DNA of 64,000 nt, from NCBI RefSeq assembly GCF_016745095.1, contig NZ_CP067087.1:1786501-1850500 (forward strand). The letters run 5' to 3'. Source of the DNA: Croceicoccus sp. YJ47 (GTDB lineage: Bacteria > Pseudomonadota > Alphaproteobacteria > Sphingomonadales > Sphingomonadaceae). The notes beneath the pieces were generated by a model. The model was given only the letters and a program-made list of their open reading frames with translations. It did not search any database and was not told the origin of the DNA. This document shows positions 9,914 through 23,385 of this stretch, piece by piece (position 1 is the first letter of the stretch; every line of letters begins with the position of its first letter). Both the position numbers and the translations under genes were made by a program.

Positions 9914-10492
9914 TCAGTTTTGCGGCACGGAAAAGCTGCCCGTGACGCGCCCGTCGGAGCGTGCAGCATTATTTCCCGCTGCGGCTGCGCTTGCCGGTGT
10001 GCTGCCGTCGACGCTCGATACGCCGGTGGTGAGATCGATGGTGAGCCGCCCGCCATTGAGCGTGTCCGAACCGCGGCGCAGCGCGACCCCGCCGGTGAGG
10101 GTGATGATACGGCGGTTGAAGTCGTAGACGCCGACATTCCCGCTCGCGATTTCGTTGCCGCGGGTGACGCGCACGCCGCCCGTCGCCGCGATCCGCTGAA
10201 TGCGCAGGGCGCCGGCGTCGGAATAGTTGACGATGGTACGCTGCGCCGTCAGCCGCAGGTCCCCCTGATCGACGACGACATCGCCCGACAGGACGACGCG
10301 GTTCGAACGGTCCTGCAATTCGATGCGATCGGCGGCATAATTGACTGGCTGGTTCGAATTGAAACCGGCGATCGACTGCGCGGACAAAGGCGCACCGATG
10401 AACGCCCCGACCCCTGCGAGGGTGATGGCAAAGGCCGCCACGCCCGCCTTTGCCGGTGCCGGAATGCGGGACGGTGTTTTCGATCGGATCAT
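9914..10492 (-). CDS. lptA: LptA-type periplasmic LPS transport protein (OstA-like)
   Basis: A 192-residue protein with an N-terminal signal-type hydrophobic segment (residues 17-38, ending APLSAQS), followed by an OstA/LptA beta-jellyroll pattern: NYAADRIELQDRSNRVVLSGDVVVDQGDLRLTA is the classic start of this domain. It forms the periplasmic bridge that carries LPS (or lipooligosaccharide) from the inner membrane to LptD. The start overlaps the lptC stop by 4 nt. In most relatives lptB follows next. Here the polysaccharide cluster follows instead, so lptB must be elsewhere. Confidence 0.9.
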   Translation of the reverse strand: MIRSKTPSRIPAPAKAGVAAFAITLAGVGAFIGAPLSAQSIAGFNSNQPVNYAADRIELQDRSNRVVLSGDVVVDQGDLRLTAQRTIVNYSDAGALRIQRIAATGGVRVTRGNEIASGNVGVYDFNRRIITLTGGVALRRGSDTLNGGRLTIDLTTGVSSVDGSTPASAAAAGNNAARSDGRVTGSFSVPQN

Positions 10493-11136
10493 TGCGGAAG
10501 CCTCAATTCGCCCGGAACCATGCGCAGGCGTGCATCGCCGATAAGCGAAACCGTGCGGTCCTGCAAATCCACTTCGAGCCGGTCGGCGCTGAACCGGCCC
10601 GACGGGATGGTACCCTCGATCCGCCCTTCGCCGACGAGCGATTGCGAGGCGAGATCGACCGACACGTTGCGCGCCATCAAGCGATAGCCGTCCGCCGCGG
10701 TGAAATTCACGACGCCGCCGACATCGATGCGCTCGTCCCCGAAATCATAGAGGCCGCGGCTGGCCGTGAGCTGCGCCGGCCCCTCGTTGAGCAGGATGCG
10801 CGCGATGAGCGAATCGAGCTCCACCTCGCGGACTGCCTCCGTGCGCTGCACCGCCTCGCCCGCGTTGATGGAGAACGGGCGCCCCTTGTCGTCCGCGCCG
10901 CGGTACATCGCCCGTTCCACCGCCATGCGGTTGTCGGTCAATGCCACCTTGTTGCGGTCGAGCAGGAAGCTGATCTCGCTGCGCGGAGCGAGCGGGGCCA
11001 GCACCATGAGCGCGGCCACCACGCCGATCGCGATGGGAAGCGCGAACAACAGAACCCGGATCAGCCGGTCATGCCCGCCACCGGGACGCGCCACGTGGCG
11101 GCGTTTGTCGCGGATGAGTTCGGCCTGTGCGGTCAT
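10489..11136 (-). CDS. lptC: LptC, LPS export system bitopic inner-membrane protein
   Basis: A 215-residue protein with one N-terminal membrane helix (about residues 25-48) and a periplasmic beta domain. The segment RSEISFLLDRNKVAL after the helix and the later pattern of repeated strands fit LptC (DUF1239 type). LptC docks on LptB2FG and hands LPS to LptA, whose gene overlaps its 3' end by 4 nt. The short RNase D gene lies 69 nt upstream on the same strand, an order common in alphaproteobacteria, so all three may be cotranscribed. Confidence 0.9.
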   Translation of the reverse strand: MTAQAELIRDKRRHVARPGGGHDRLIRVLLFALPIAIGVVAALMVLAPLAPRSEISFLLDRNKVALTDNRMAVERAMYRGADDKGRPFSINAGEAVQRTEAVREVELDSLIARILLNEGPAQLTASRGLYDFGDERIDVGGVVNFTAADGYRLMARNVSVDLASQSLVGEGRIEGTIPSGRFSADRLEVDLQDRTVSLIGDARLRMVPGELRLPQ

Positions 11137-11205
11137 GACGATCCATATGGGGGCGGGGCGCCGGATTGAAACCTGCGACCCGGGAGAGGGCGGCGCCGGC
11201 TATCC

Positions 11206-11826
11206 TCAGGCTTCGTGGCTGAATATATCCTTGTCTTCCCACCCGGCGATGTCGAGCAGCGCGCGCGTCGGCAGGAAATCGAAGCAGGCCTCGGCCATGG
11301 CGGTGCGGTTTTCGCGTTCCAGCCTTTCGCGGAAAATCTCGACCATCGCGTGCAGGAACCGGACGTCGGACGCGGCATAATCCTTCTGAGCATCGTTGAG
11401 TGTCGGCGCGCCCCAGTCGCTCGATTGCTGCTGCTTGGAAATATCCTTGTTCAGCAATTCATTGACCAAATTCTTCAGCCCGTGCCGGTCGGTGTAGGTC
11501 CGGGTCAGCTTGCTCGCGATCTTGGTGCAGAATACGGGCGCGGCCATCACGCCGAGGTAATACTGGATCGCGGCGAGGTCGAAGCGGGCGAAATGATAAT
11601 ATTTCTCCCGCGCCGGATCGGCCAGCACCGCCTTGAGGTTCGGCGCGTCATACCGGCTGTCGGGCGCGAACCGCACCAGATGTTCGTCGCCATTGCCGTC
11701 CGCGATCTGCACGACGCAGAGCCGGTCGCGCCGGGTGACGAGCCCCATGGTTTCGGTGTCCACCGCGATCGGGCCGGGGGCGAGCACGCCTTCGGGCAGG
11801 TCTTCTTCATGAAAATGCACTGTCAT
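11206..11826 (-). CDS. Ribonuclease D-type 3'-5' exonuclease (exonuclease domain only)
   Basis: A 206-residue DEDDy exonuclease. IAVDTETMGL carries the first Asp/Glu pair, HFARFDLAAIQYY the second Asp, and YAASDVRFLH the Tyr and last Asp of the DEDDy set. Only the catalytic domain is present; the HRDC domains of E. coli RNase D are absent, as is usual for the short alphaproteobacterial form. It probably trims 3' ends of tRNA or other stable RNAs. The ATG at 11826 (MTVHFHEEDLPEG) is preferred over extensions that run into the divergent ung promoter region. It is divergent from ung with an 79-nt gap. Confidence 0.92.
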   Translation of the reverse strand: MTVHFHEEDLPEGVLAPGPIAVDTETMGLVTRRDRLCVVQIADGNGDEHLVRFAPDSRYDAPNLKAVLADPAREKYYHFARFDLAAIQYYLGVMAAPVFCTKIASKLTRTYTDRHGLKNLVNELLNKDISKQQQSSDWGAPTLNDAQKDYAASDVRFLHAMVEIFRERLERENRTAMAEACFDFLPTRALLDIAGWEDKDIFSHEA

Positions 11827-11905
11827 GCCCCTGCCCTTAGGCCGATTGGCGAAAGAGGGGAAGGGGGCTGGCGAGCGCCGCGCCACATGGCTAGGCACAC
11901 AGGCC

Positions 11906-12583
11906 ATGACCGACCATGCCGTACCGCCCGCCTGGGCCCCGATCCTCGCGCCCGTTCTCGACCGGCCGGAGGCGCGGCAACTCGGCGGCTGGCTCCGGGC
12001 GGAGGAGGATGCCGGGCGCACGATCTACCCGCCGCGCGGGCAGCGGCTGCGCGCATTGGAACTCACCCCGCCCGACGCGGTGCGGGTCGTGATCCTGGGG
12101 CAGGACCCCTATCACGGGCCGGGGCAGGCGAACGGGCTGGCGTTCTCGGTCGCAGGGGCGCAGAAGTTGCCGCCCTCGCTCCGCAATATCTTCAAGGAGC
12201 TGGAGGCGGATTGCGGGACGGCCCCGCCACCCGGCGGCGATCTGACGCGCTGGGCGGAGCAGGGCGTGCTCCTGCTCAACAATGCATTGACGGTGGAGGC
12301 AGGGGCCGCCGGCTCGCATCAGAAACGCGGGTGGGAGCCGATTACCGATGCGGTCGTGGCCGCCGTCGCGGCGCAGGGCGCGCCGACCGTCTTCATCCTG
12401 TGGGGCAGCCACGCGCAGGGCAAGGCGGACCGGATCGGCCTGTCGGACGATGGTCCGCACTGCGTGATCCGGTCGCCGCACCCCAGCCCGCTTTCCGCGC
12501 ATCGCGGCTTTTTCGGCTCAAAACCGTTCAGCCGCGCCAACGCGTTCCTGTCCGAACACGGGCGCGGTAAGATCGATTGGTAA
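11906..12583 (+). CDS. ung: Uracil-DNA glycosylase (family 1)
   Basis: A 225-residue base-excision repair enzyme that removes uracil from DNA. The water-activating loop VILGQDPYHGPGQANGLAFS places the catalytic Asp at residue 67, and the minor-groove loop with the catalytic His is HPSPLSAHRGFFG near residue 195. LLLNNALTVE gives the uracil-specificity Asn. The start at 11906 is the first ATG consistent with the family; an upstream in-frame start would run across the RNase D start. Length is normal for bacterial Ung. Confidence 0.97.
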   Translation: MTDHAVPPAWAPILAPVLDRPEARQLGGWLRAEEDAGRTIYPPRGQRLRALELTPPDAVRVVILGQDPYHGPGQANGLAFSVAGAQKLPPSLRNIFKELEADCGTAPPPGGDLTRWAEQGVLLLNNALTVEAGAAGSHQKRGWEPITDAVVAAVAAQGAPTVFILWGSHAQGKADRIGLSDDGPHCVIRSPHPSPLSAHRGFFGSKPFSRANAFLSEHGRGKIDW

Positions 12584-12595
12584 AGGGCGGGGGGG

Positions 12596-13705
12596 TCAGG
12601 CGGTTTCGTCGACCTTCAACGTGCCGCGCCGCACCTGGTCGCGCTCCATGCTTTCGAAGAGCGCCTTGAAATTGCCTTCGCCAAAGCCTTCGTCGCCCTT
12701 GCGCTGAATGAATTCGAAGAACACCGGGCCGATGCTGGCCTCGGCGAAAATCTGGAGCAGGAGGCGCGGCTGGCCGCCCTCGGTCGACCCGTCGAGCAGG
12801 ATGCCCCGCTTGCGCAATTCGTCCACCGCGACGCCGTGACCGGGGAGGCGTTCTTCCAGCATCTCGTAATAGGTTTCGGGCGGCGCGCTCATGAACGGCA
12901 CGCCGGTTTCCTTCAAACGATCCCACGTCTCGAACAGATTGTCGGAGATGAAGGCGATGTGCTGAATCCCCTCGCCATTATATTCGCGCAGGAATTCCTC
13001 GATCTGGCCCTTGCCGCCGTCGCCTTCCTCGTTGAGGGGTATGCGGATCTTGCCATCGGGCGCGGTCAGCGCCTTGGACGTGAGGCCGGTATATTCGCCC
13101 TTGATGTCGAAATAGCGGATCTCGCGGAAATTGAAGAGCTTCTCGTAATAATCGGCCCAGAACGCCATGCGCCCGCCATAGACATTATGGGTGAGGTGAT
13201 CGATCCGGTCGAGCGCCGCCCCGCGCGGAAACCGTTCGACGCCGGGCAGATATTCGAAATCGATGTCGTAGATCGAAAGCGCACGTTCGCCGCCTTCCTG
13301 CTCCGGATCGTCATAGCGATCAACGAGGTAGATGATCGCATTGCCGATGCCGCGAATGGCAGGCAGGCGCAATTCCATCGGGCCGGTCTCGACCTCGACA
13401 GGCTCCGCACCGCGTTCGAGCAGCTCGGCATAGGCCTTGCCCGCGTCCTTGACCCGGAATGCCATGCCGCATGCGCTCGGCCCGTGTTCCCGGCTGAAGA
13501 ACCAGGCCGGGCTGCGCGGTTCGTAATTGGTGACGAGGTTGATTTCGCCCTGGCGCCACAGCTCGACATCCTTGGACCGGTGGCGGGCCACCTTGGTAAA
13601 GCCCATGGCCTCGAATACCGGCTCCAGCATGCCTTTTTCAGGGGCGGAGAACTCGACGAATTCGAACCCGTCGAGGCCGATGGGATTTTCGAAAAGATCG
13701 GTCAT
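12596..13705 (-). CDS. hppD: 4-hydroxyphenylpyruvate dioxygenase
   Basis: A 369-residue Fe(II) dioxygenase converting 4-hydroxyphenylpyruvate to homogentisate in tyrosine breakdown. Two vicinal-oxygen-chelate halves are visible. The C-terminal metal site includes RIDHLTHNV (first His), EGIQHIAF (second His) and the Glu in [21 protein letters not shown], a segment highly diagnostic for HppD. The gene overlaps phhA by 4 nt (ATGA), so the two are coupled: phhA makes tyrosine and hppD acts two steps later. Homogentisate dioxygenase is not in the window. Confidence 0.96.
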   Translation of the reverse strand: MTDLFENPIGLDGFEFVEFSAPEKGMLEPVFEAMGFTKVARHRSKDVELWRQGEINLVTNYEPRSPAWFFSREHGPSACGMAFRVKDAGKAYAELLERGAEPVEVETGPMELRLPAIRGIGNAIIYLVDRYDDPEQEGGERALSIYDIDFEYLPGVERFPRGAALDRIDHLTHNVYGGRMAFWADYYEKLFNFREIRYFDIKGEYTGLTSKALTAPDGKIRIPLNEEGDGGKGQIEEFLREYNGEGIQHIAFISDNLFETWDRLKETGVPFMSAPPETYYEMLEERLPGHGVAVDELRKRGILLDGSTEGGQPRLLLQIFAEASIGPVFFEFIQRKGDEGFGEGNFKALFESMERDQVRRGTLKVDETA

Positions 13706-14586
13706 ATGGCTTGCTCCTTGTGAGCGATGGAATGGCGGTGGGGTGAATGTACGCGGTCGCCGTCCTGCACCTGTTCGGGCGGGAAGGGCGCGGCATCGCG
13801 GTATGTTTCGTAGATGGGTCCGAAATCCAGCCCGACGAGCTCGTCGATCAGTTGCTGCGTGCTGTCGAGCACGAAATAGACCTTCTGAAAATCGTCGATG
13901 GCATAGGCGGTGCGCATGACCCGCACCGGATCGAAATGCAGGCGCAGCACGTTTTCATCCTGCACCGAATAGACCGTTTCGCCCGAGGACGACACGATGC
14001 CCGCGCCAAACGCCTTCAGCCCCGCATCGGTCTGCATCAGCCCGAACTCAACCGTGTACCAGTATATCCGCGCCAGCATGTCGAGCGCGTCCATCGCCAT
14101 CGCCTTTTCGCCCGCCTGTCCGTAGGCGGCGAGGAAATCGGCGAACACGGGATCGAGCAGCATCGGGACATGGCCGAAGAAATCGTGAAACAGGTCGGGC
14201 TCGACCAGGTAATCGAGCTCCTTCTCCTCGCGGATCCAGACGGTCACCGGAAAGCGGCGATGGGCGAGATGGTCAAAGAAATTGGCATCGGGAATGAACC
14301 CCGGCACGCCGACGAGGGTCCAGCCCGTCGCCGCCTCGATCACCGCGTTCGCATCCTCGAACCGGGGAATGCCGCCGGCGCAGTCCAGCCGGTCCAGCCC
14401 GGCGAGAAATTCCGGCGCGGCATGTTCGCGCACGATCGCGCTCTGCCGGGCATAGAGACGGCGCCAGCGGTCATGCTCCGCCTCGCTGTAATCTTCCCAA
14501 CCCTGCGGCACGGTCCAGTCGTCCGCCGCCTGGCTGTAATCGCCGCGAAGGTCGCTGGTGCTCTTTGCTGTCGACGGTGTTTCCAT
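13702..14586 (-). CDS. phhA: Phenylalanine 4-monooxygenase
   Basis: A 294-residue pterin-dependent hydroxylase converting phenylalanine to tyrosine. The non-haem iron site is visible: [14 protein letters not shown] supplies the two His ligands and [11 protein letters not shown] the Glu. The substrate-binding and pterin segments also match the bacterial single-domain form. The ATG at 14586 is used; a TTG 9 nt upstream is less likely. It is transcribed away from an Lrp-type regulator gene with 109 nt between, and is the first gene of the phhA-hppD operon. Confidence 0.96.
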   Translation of the reverse strand: METPSTAKSTSDLRGDYSQAADDWTVPQGWEDYSEAEHDRWRRLYARQSAIVREHAAPEFLAGLDRLDCAGGIPRFEDANAVIEAATGWTLVGVPGFIPDANFFDHLAHRRFPVTVWIREEKELDYLVEPDLFHDFFGHVPMLLDPVFADFLAAYGQAGEKAMAMDALDMLARIYWYTVEFGLMQTDAGLKAFGAGIVSSSGETVYSVQDENVLRLHFDPVRVMRTAYAIDDFQKVYFVLDSTQQLIDELVGLDFGPIYETYRDAAPFPPEQVQDGDRVHSPHRHSIAHKEQAI

Positions 14587-14695
14587 GGTCCTCAAACTAA
14601 CACGGACGGCAAAGGGTTTCCGTGCGCAATTGCCACGCGGGCAGGCGTCCGGTAGGGGATTTCACCAAGAATATGGGTTTTTGAGGGGGTTTTCG
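14587..14695. promoter_or_regulatory. Divergent promoter region between phhA and the Lrp-type regulator
   Basis: 109 bases separating two divergent genes. They contain a short inverted repeat, CACGGA-N12-TCCGTG, near 14600-14623, and a strong ribosome binding site for the regulator (GAGGGGG at 14683-14689). The divergent arrangement of a feedback/feast-famine regulator with phenylalanine catabolism suggests that the regulator binds here. No firm promoter hexamers are claimed. Confidence 0.35.
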
Positions 14696-15157
14696 TTGGA
14701 ACTCGACGCTTTCGACCGTGCGATCGTCGCCGCCCTGCAAAAGGATGGGCGGATGTCCATCGCGCAGCTGGCCGAAACCGTCGCCCTGTCACCCACGCCG
14801 GTCAGCCGCAGGCTCAAGCGGCTGGAAGAGGACGGGCTCATCACGGGCTATGCCGCGTTGCTCGACGGACGGATGCTGGACCTCGCGCTCGAAGCCTATG
14901 TGCAGGTGAACCTCGAACGGCACGAGGACGAGATCATCGCCCATTTCGAGGCGGAAATCGCCGCCAATCCGCATATCATCACGTGCCACGCGGTGACCGG
15001 CGACATGGATTACCTCCTCCATGTCGTGGCGCGCGATGTCGATCATCTCAGCCAGATCACGCTAAAGACCCTGCTCCGCATCAGGGGGGTGCGGGACGTG
15101 AAATCGGTCATCGCTTTGGAGGAAGTCAAGCGGACCCGGGCGCTGCCCCTGCAATAG
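14696..15157 (+). CDS. Lrp/AsnC-family transcriptional regulator of the phhA-hppD pathway
   Basis: A 153-residue regulator with an N-terminal winged HTH (LDAFDRAIVAALQKDGRMSI..., recognition helix in LSPTPVSRRLKRLEEDG) and a C-terminal RAM/AsnC effector domain (VTGDMDYLLHVVARD). The start is TTG at 14696, which sits 6 nt after GAGGGGG and gives the standard Lrp N-terminus; upstream in-frame ATGs would add nonhomologous sequence overlapping phhA. It likely senses phenylalanine or tyrosine and controls the divergent phhA-hppD operon (inference from context). Its 3' end overlaps the convergent GNAT gene by about 32 nt. Confidence 0.9.
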   Translation: MELDAFDRAIVAALQKDGRMSIAQLAETVALSPTPVSRRLKRLEEDGLITGYAALLDGRMLDLALEAYVQVNLERHEDEIIAHFEAEIAANPHIITCHAVTGDMDYLLHVVARDVDHLSQITLKTLLRIRGVRDVKSVIALEEVKRTRALPLQ

Positions 15158-15596
15158 GGCGCATCGCGGCATAGGCGGTGCGCAGGCCGGGCCGGAAACC
15201 GGCGCTTTCGTAAAACCGGTGAATGCGCGGATCGGCCCGCCCGCTCTGCAACAGCACCTGATGGCAGTCGAGCGTCCATGCGTGAGCGAGCGCCGCGGCC
15301 ACGACCGACCGGCCAAGACCGCGCCCGCGCCATGCAGGATGCGTCATCACGTTTTCGAGGAAGGCGTGGGAGCGTCCCTCGCGCAGGATATTGGGCGCGG
15401 TGACGAGCATGGACGTCGCGGCAATTTCCTGCCCTGCGACCGCGACGAAGACATGCGCGAAAGGGCTGTCCATCGTCTCCTGCCAGATCGCCGCGGCCCG
15501 CGCAGGGGGCCGCGCTGCCGGGCTGACTTCGCATGCCGCGAAGAGCGCCAGCAGCGCGGGAAGATCGTCCATCCGCGCGAGGCGGGCGGCCGGCAC
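15126..15596 (-). CDS. GNAT-family N-acetyltransferase
   Basis: A 156-residue acetyltransferase. The acetyl-CoA binding motif A is clear: HAFLENVMTHPAWRGRGLGRSVVAAAL, with the RGxGxG/A loop. The C-terminal motif B is RIHRFYESAGFRPG. The substrate is unknown. The GTG at 15596 is chosen because it includes the first beta strand (VPAARLARMDDLPALLALF); ATG 15572 would cut it. The start lies 8 nt after the gltD stop, so it may ride on gltBD mRNA. Confidence 0.82.
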   Translation of the reverse strand: MPAARLARMDDLPALLALFAACEVSPAARPPARAAAIWQETMDSPFAHVFVAVAGQEIAATSMLVTAPNILREGRSHAFLENVMTHPAWRGRGLGRSVVAAALAHAWTLDCHQVLLQSGRADPRIHRFYESAGFRPGLRTAYAAMRPIAGAAPGSA

Positions 15597-15604
15597 CGGC
15601 CTCG

Positions 15605-17041
15605 TTACCGGGGCAGGTCGGTCCGCCCCATTAGCGCCTCGTCCACGCTGCGCGCGCACTGGCGGCCTTCGCGAATGGCCCATACGACCAGGCTCTGTCC
15701 CCGGCGCATGTCGCCGCATGCCCACACGTTTTCGTCGCTGGTGCGGTAATCGATGGTGTTCGCCTTCACATTGCCGCGCGCGTCATGCTCGACCGCGGCC
15801 TGGTCCAGCATCCCGGTCTTGCGCGGGCCGGTAAAGCCCATGGCGAGCAGGATGAGATCGGCGGGAAGTGTGAAATTGCTCCCCTCGACTTCCTTCATCT
15901 CGCGCCCTTCCCATTCGAGGCGAACGCATTCGAGGCCCGTGACTTTCCCGTTTTCGCCGACGACACGCTTGGTCAGGACGGAAAAATCGCGATCCACCCC
16001 TTCCTCATGGCTCGACGATGTCCGCATTTTCAGCGGCCAGTGCGGCCAGGTCAGCAGCTTGTCTTCCTTCTCCGGCGGCTGCGGCATGATTTCGAGCTGG
16101 GTCACGCTTTTCGCGCCCTGCCGGTTGGACGTGCCGACACAGTCGGAGCCGGTATCGCCGCCGCCGATGACGATGACATCCTTGCCCGTCGCGGTCAGCG
16201 TGCCGCGCGGTGCCGCACGCTGTTCATCGTCGCCGGCGTTGCGCTTGTTCTGCTGCGTCAGGAATTCCATCGCCAGCCGCACGCCGGACATTTCGGCGCC
16301 CGGAATGTCGAGCTGGCGCGCTTCCTCCGCACCGCCCGACAGGACGACGGCATCGAAATTCTCCTTCAGCGTCTTCATCGAGATATCGACGCCCACCTCG
16401 GTCGAGGTGCGGAAATGCACGCCCTCGGCCTCCATCTGCCCGGCGCGGCGATTGATGAGGTGCTTCTCCATCTTGAAGTCGGGAATGCCATACCGCATCA
16501 GCCCGCCGACCCGGTCGTTCTTCTCGAACAGGGTGACGGAATGCCCCGCGCGGGCCAGCTGCTGTGCGCAGGCCATGCCGGCGGGACCGGAGCCGACGAC
16601 GGCGACGGTCTTGCCCGTGCGCTGTTTCGGCGGCTGCGGCGTGATCCAGCCTTCCTCCCATCCCTTGTCCACGATGGCGCATTCGATCGACTTGATCGTA
16701 ACCGGTGCATCGGTGATGTTGAGCGTGCACGCCGCCTCGCACGGGGCGGGGCAGATCCGGCAGGTGAACTCGGGAAAATTATTGGTCGAATGGAGGTTGA
16801 TCAACGCCTCGCGCCATTCGTTGGTATAGACCAGATGGTTCCAGTCCGGGATGATGTTGTTCACCGGACAGCCGTTGTGACAATACGGAATCCCGCAATT
16901 CATGCAGCGCGAAGCCTGGCCTTTCAGCTCGCCCTCGCTGTGCGGAATCGTGAATTCCTTGTAATGCTGCAACCGCTCTTCGGGTGCGGCATAGCTGCGG
17001 TCCTGCCGGTCGAGTTCGAGGAAGCCCGTTTCCTTGCCCAT
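15605..17041 (-). CDS. gltD: Glutamate synthase [NADPH] small subunit
   Basis: A 478-residue beta subunit that passes electrons from NADPH to the large subunit. The N-terminal cysteine clusters [14 protein letters not shown] and [12 protein letters not shown] bind two [4Fe-4S] clusters. [20 protein letters not shown] is the FAD site and [13 protein letters not shown] the NADPH site. Length is normal. It lies 13 nt downstream of gltB in the same orientation, forming the usual gltBD operon for ammonia assimilation in the cytoplasm. Confidence 0.97.
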   Translation of the reverse strand: MGKETGFLELDRQDRSYAAPEERLQHYKEFTIPHSEGELKGQASRCMNCGIPYCHNGCPVNNIIPDWNHLVYTNEWREALINLHSTNNFPEFTCRICPAPCEAACTLNITDAPVTIKSIECAIVDKGWEEGWITPQPPKQRTGKTVAVVGSGPAGMACAQQLARAGHSVTLFEKNDRVGGLMRYGIPDFKMEKHLINRRAGQMEAEGVHFRTSTEVGVDISMKTLKENFDAVVLSGGAEEARQLDIPGAEMSGVRLAMEFLTQQNKRNAGDDEQRAAPRGTLTATGKDVIVIGGGDTGSDCVGTSNRQGAKSVTQLEIMPQPPEKEDKLLTWPHWPLKMRTSSSHEEGVDRDFSVLTKRVVGENGKVTGLECVRLEWEGREMKEVEGSNFTLPADLILLAMGFTGPRKTGMLDQAAVEHDARGNVKANTIDYRTSDENVWACGDMRRGQSLVVWAIREGRQCARSVDEALMGRTDLPR

Positions 17042-17054
17042 GTCTAATGCTCCC

Positions 17055-21701
<4,647 letters not shown>

Positions 21702-21930
21702 AGTCACCTATCCTGTCGGAACCCGGGCCTGATTGCCCGGAAATCAGGCGCAACAAACCGACCCACCCCGAAAGGCAGCGAAAAGTTGCGCGTTCAGCCC
21801 CCTTTGGCGAAAGGAAACTGTTTTTGCAACTATGCGACGCGGGTTTTTCGGCAAGACGCGACGCATCTGCGGCAAATTTTTCGCAGATGCGGCACGATCT
21901 GCCGGGTGACACGCGTGCGAATCGCCGGCG
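21702..21930. promoter_or_regulatory. Region between phaZ and gltB
   Basis: 229 bases holding the gltB leader and the 3' end of the phaZ transcript. The main structure is the inverted repeat at 21863-21890. The stretch also has several A/T runs (for example TTTTTGCAAC near 21823). No small gene is supported. Confidence 0.35.
21863..21890. repeat. Perfect 9-bp inverted repeat between phaZ and gltB
   Basis: GCATCTGCG, a 10-nt spacer (GCAAATTTTT) and CGCAGATGC. It lies 40 nt after the phaZ stop and about 160 nt before gltB. It could be a terminator-like hairpin for phaZ, but no U-tract follows on the minus strand. It could also be an operator for gltBD. Confidence 0.55.
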
Positions 21931-23175
21931 TCAGGCGACCGCCTTCAACGATTTGCGGCGGTTCGCGGCGATCCACTCCTCAACGATGGGTGCGATCTGG
22001 CCGCGCCATTTCGAGCCGTTGAAGATGCCGTAATGCCCGACGCCGGGATGCATGTGATACTTGCGCTTCGCCTCCGGCAGGTTGTTCACCATGTCGAGTG
22101 CGGCCTTCGTCTGGCCGATGCCGGAAATATCGTCGCGCTCGCCCTCGATGCACAGGATGGCGGTGTCGGTGACCGCGTCGAAATCGATTCGCTCGCCCCG
22201 ATGGGTGAGCAGGCCGCGCGGGAGCAGATGCTCCTGAAACACTGCGTCGACGGTCGAGATGTAGAATTCCGCCGTCATGTCGCACACCGACAGATATTCG
22301 TCGTAGAAATCCTTGGTCGCATCCGCGCTTTCGCCGTCGCCCGCCACCAGATGCTTGAACATGCCGTAATGGCTCATGATGTGATTGCCGAGGTTCATCG
22401 ACATGAAGCCGGCAAGCTGGAGAAAGCCGGGATAGACCTTGCGTCCGGCGCCCGCATACTGGGCCGGGACGGTCGCAATCAAATTCTGACGGAACCAGGC
22501 GAGCGGGCGTTTCGTCGCCATTTCGTTCACCTCGGTCACGCCTTCGCGGGTGTCGATGGGGCCGCCCATCATGGTCAGCGTGGCGGGGCGGGCGGGGTTG
22601 CCGTCCTTGGCCATGATCGCGGTCGCGGCAAAGGCGGGGACCGAAGGCTGACACACGGCCATGACATGGGTGCCCGGCCCGATATGTTCGAGGAATTCGA
22701 TGACATAGTCGATATAGTCGTCGAGATCGAAGCGCCCCTCGGACAATGGCACGAGCTTCGCATCGGTCCAGTCGGTGATATACACCTCGGCGCTTTCGAT
22801 CATGCGTTCGACCGTCCCGCGCAGCAGCGTTGCGTAGTGCCCGCTCATCGGCGCGACGATGAGAAGTTTGGGCGCGTCCTTGGCCAGCCCCTCGCGGCGG
22901 AACTGCTTCAGATTGCCGAACGGCTTGTGCAGCACGTCCGATTCGACGACCGGATAGTCCTTGCCGTCCACTTCCACGGTGTCGAGGCCGAATTCCGGTT
23001 TCCCGCGCGAGCGTGCGGCATGGGAAAACACCTCCAGCGCGCTGGCCGCGGACGGTCCGAAACCGTTATACCCCCAAGGATTGCGCGGATTTCCGAGCAT
23101 TTGCGCCGCGACCGACGCGGCCGCGCTCGCCGAGGACAGAAAGGCGCGTTGCAGTTCGTAGAATTGATACAGCAC
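21931..23175 (-). CDS. phaZ: Intracellular poly(3-hydroxybutyrate) depolymerase
   Basis: A 414-residue cytoplasmic, granule-associated depolymerase. The start is GTG at 23175 with AGGAG about 10 nt upstream. The N-terminus LYQFYELQRAFLS is typical of PhaZ. The nucleophile segment AVCQPSVPAFAATA has Cys in place of the usual lipase-box Ser, as in known intracellular PHB depolymerases. The later IEGERDDISGIGQT and HPGVGHYGIFNGSKW supply the Asp and His of the triad. It implies that the organism stores PHB; phaC and phasin genes are not in the window. The 210-nt upstream region carries TTGCAATGCAG at 23238-23248. Confidence 0.94.
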   Translation of the reverse strand: MLYQFYELQRAFLSSASAAASVAAQMLGNPRNPWGYNGFGPSAASALEVFSHAARSRGKPEFGLDTVEVDGKDYPVVESDVLHKPFGNLKQFRREGLAKDAPKLLIVAPMSGHYATLLRGTVERMIESAEVYITDWTDAKLVPLSEGRFDLDDYIDYVIEFLEHIGPGTHVMAVCQPSVPAFAATAIMAKDGNPARPATLTMMGGPIDTREGVTEVNEMATKRPLAWFRQNLIATVPAQYAGAGRKVYPGFLQLAGFMSMNLGNHIMSHYGMFKHLVAGDGESADATKDFYDEYLSVCDMTAEFYISTVDAVFQEHLLPRGLLTHRGERIDFDAVTDTAILCIEGERDDISGIGQTKAALDMVNNLPEAKRKYHMHPGVGHYGIFNGSKWRGQIAPIVEEWIAANRRKSLKAVA

Positions 23176-23385
23176 CGTAAAAGTCTCCTGAAATTAAGCG
23201 GCGAGGGCGCGGGGGAAAGCAGCGCGCCTTCTTGATATTGCAATGCAGCACGGCCCATTTGGCTCCCGCAAGGGATATATACAAGTGTGCCGGGATGACG
23301 CGGCGATGATGCGCCGCGGCGCGCAACGAAAGAATAAGGCGCGCATACGGCTTCACCCGCTCTCCCGCTTGGGCTAGGGGGCGGC
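23176..23385. promoter_or_regulatory. Divergent promoter region of phaZ and the ABC exporter, with a TGC-AAT-GCA box
   Basis: 210 bases. TTGCAATGCAG at 23238-23248 lies 63 nt upstream of the phaZ GTG and is a near-dyad of the TGC-N3-GCA form known for PhaR/AniA-type regulators of polyhydroxyalkanoate genes. An AT-rich stretch GGATATATACAAG at about 23272-23284 may belong to the promoter of either gene. Confidence 0.4.

Noticed and set aside
11215-12570. Long plus-strand frame across RNase D and ung
   Set aside because: It is an off-frame shadow of both genes, each of which is supported by catalytic motifs.
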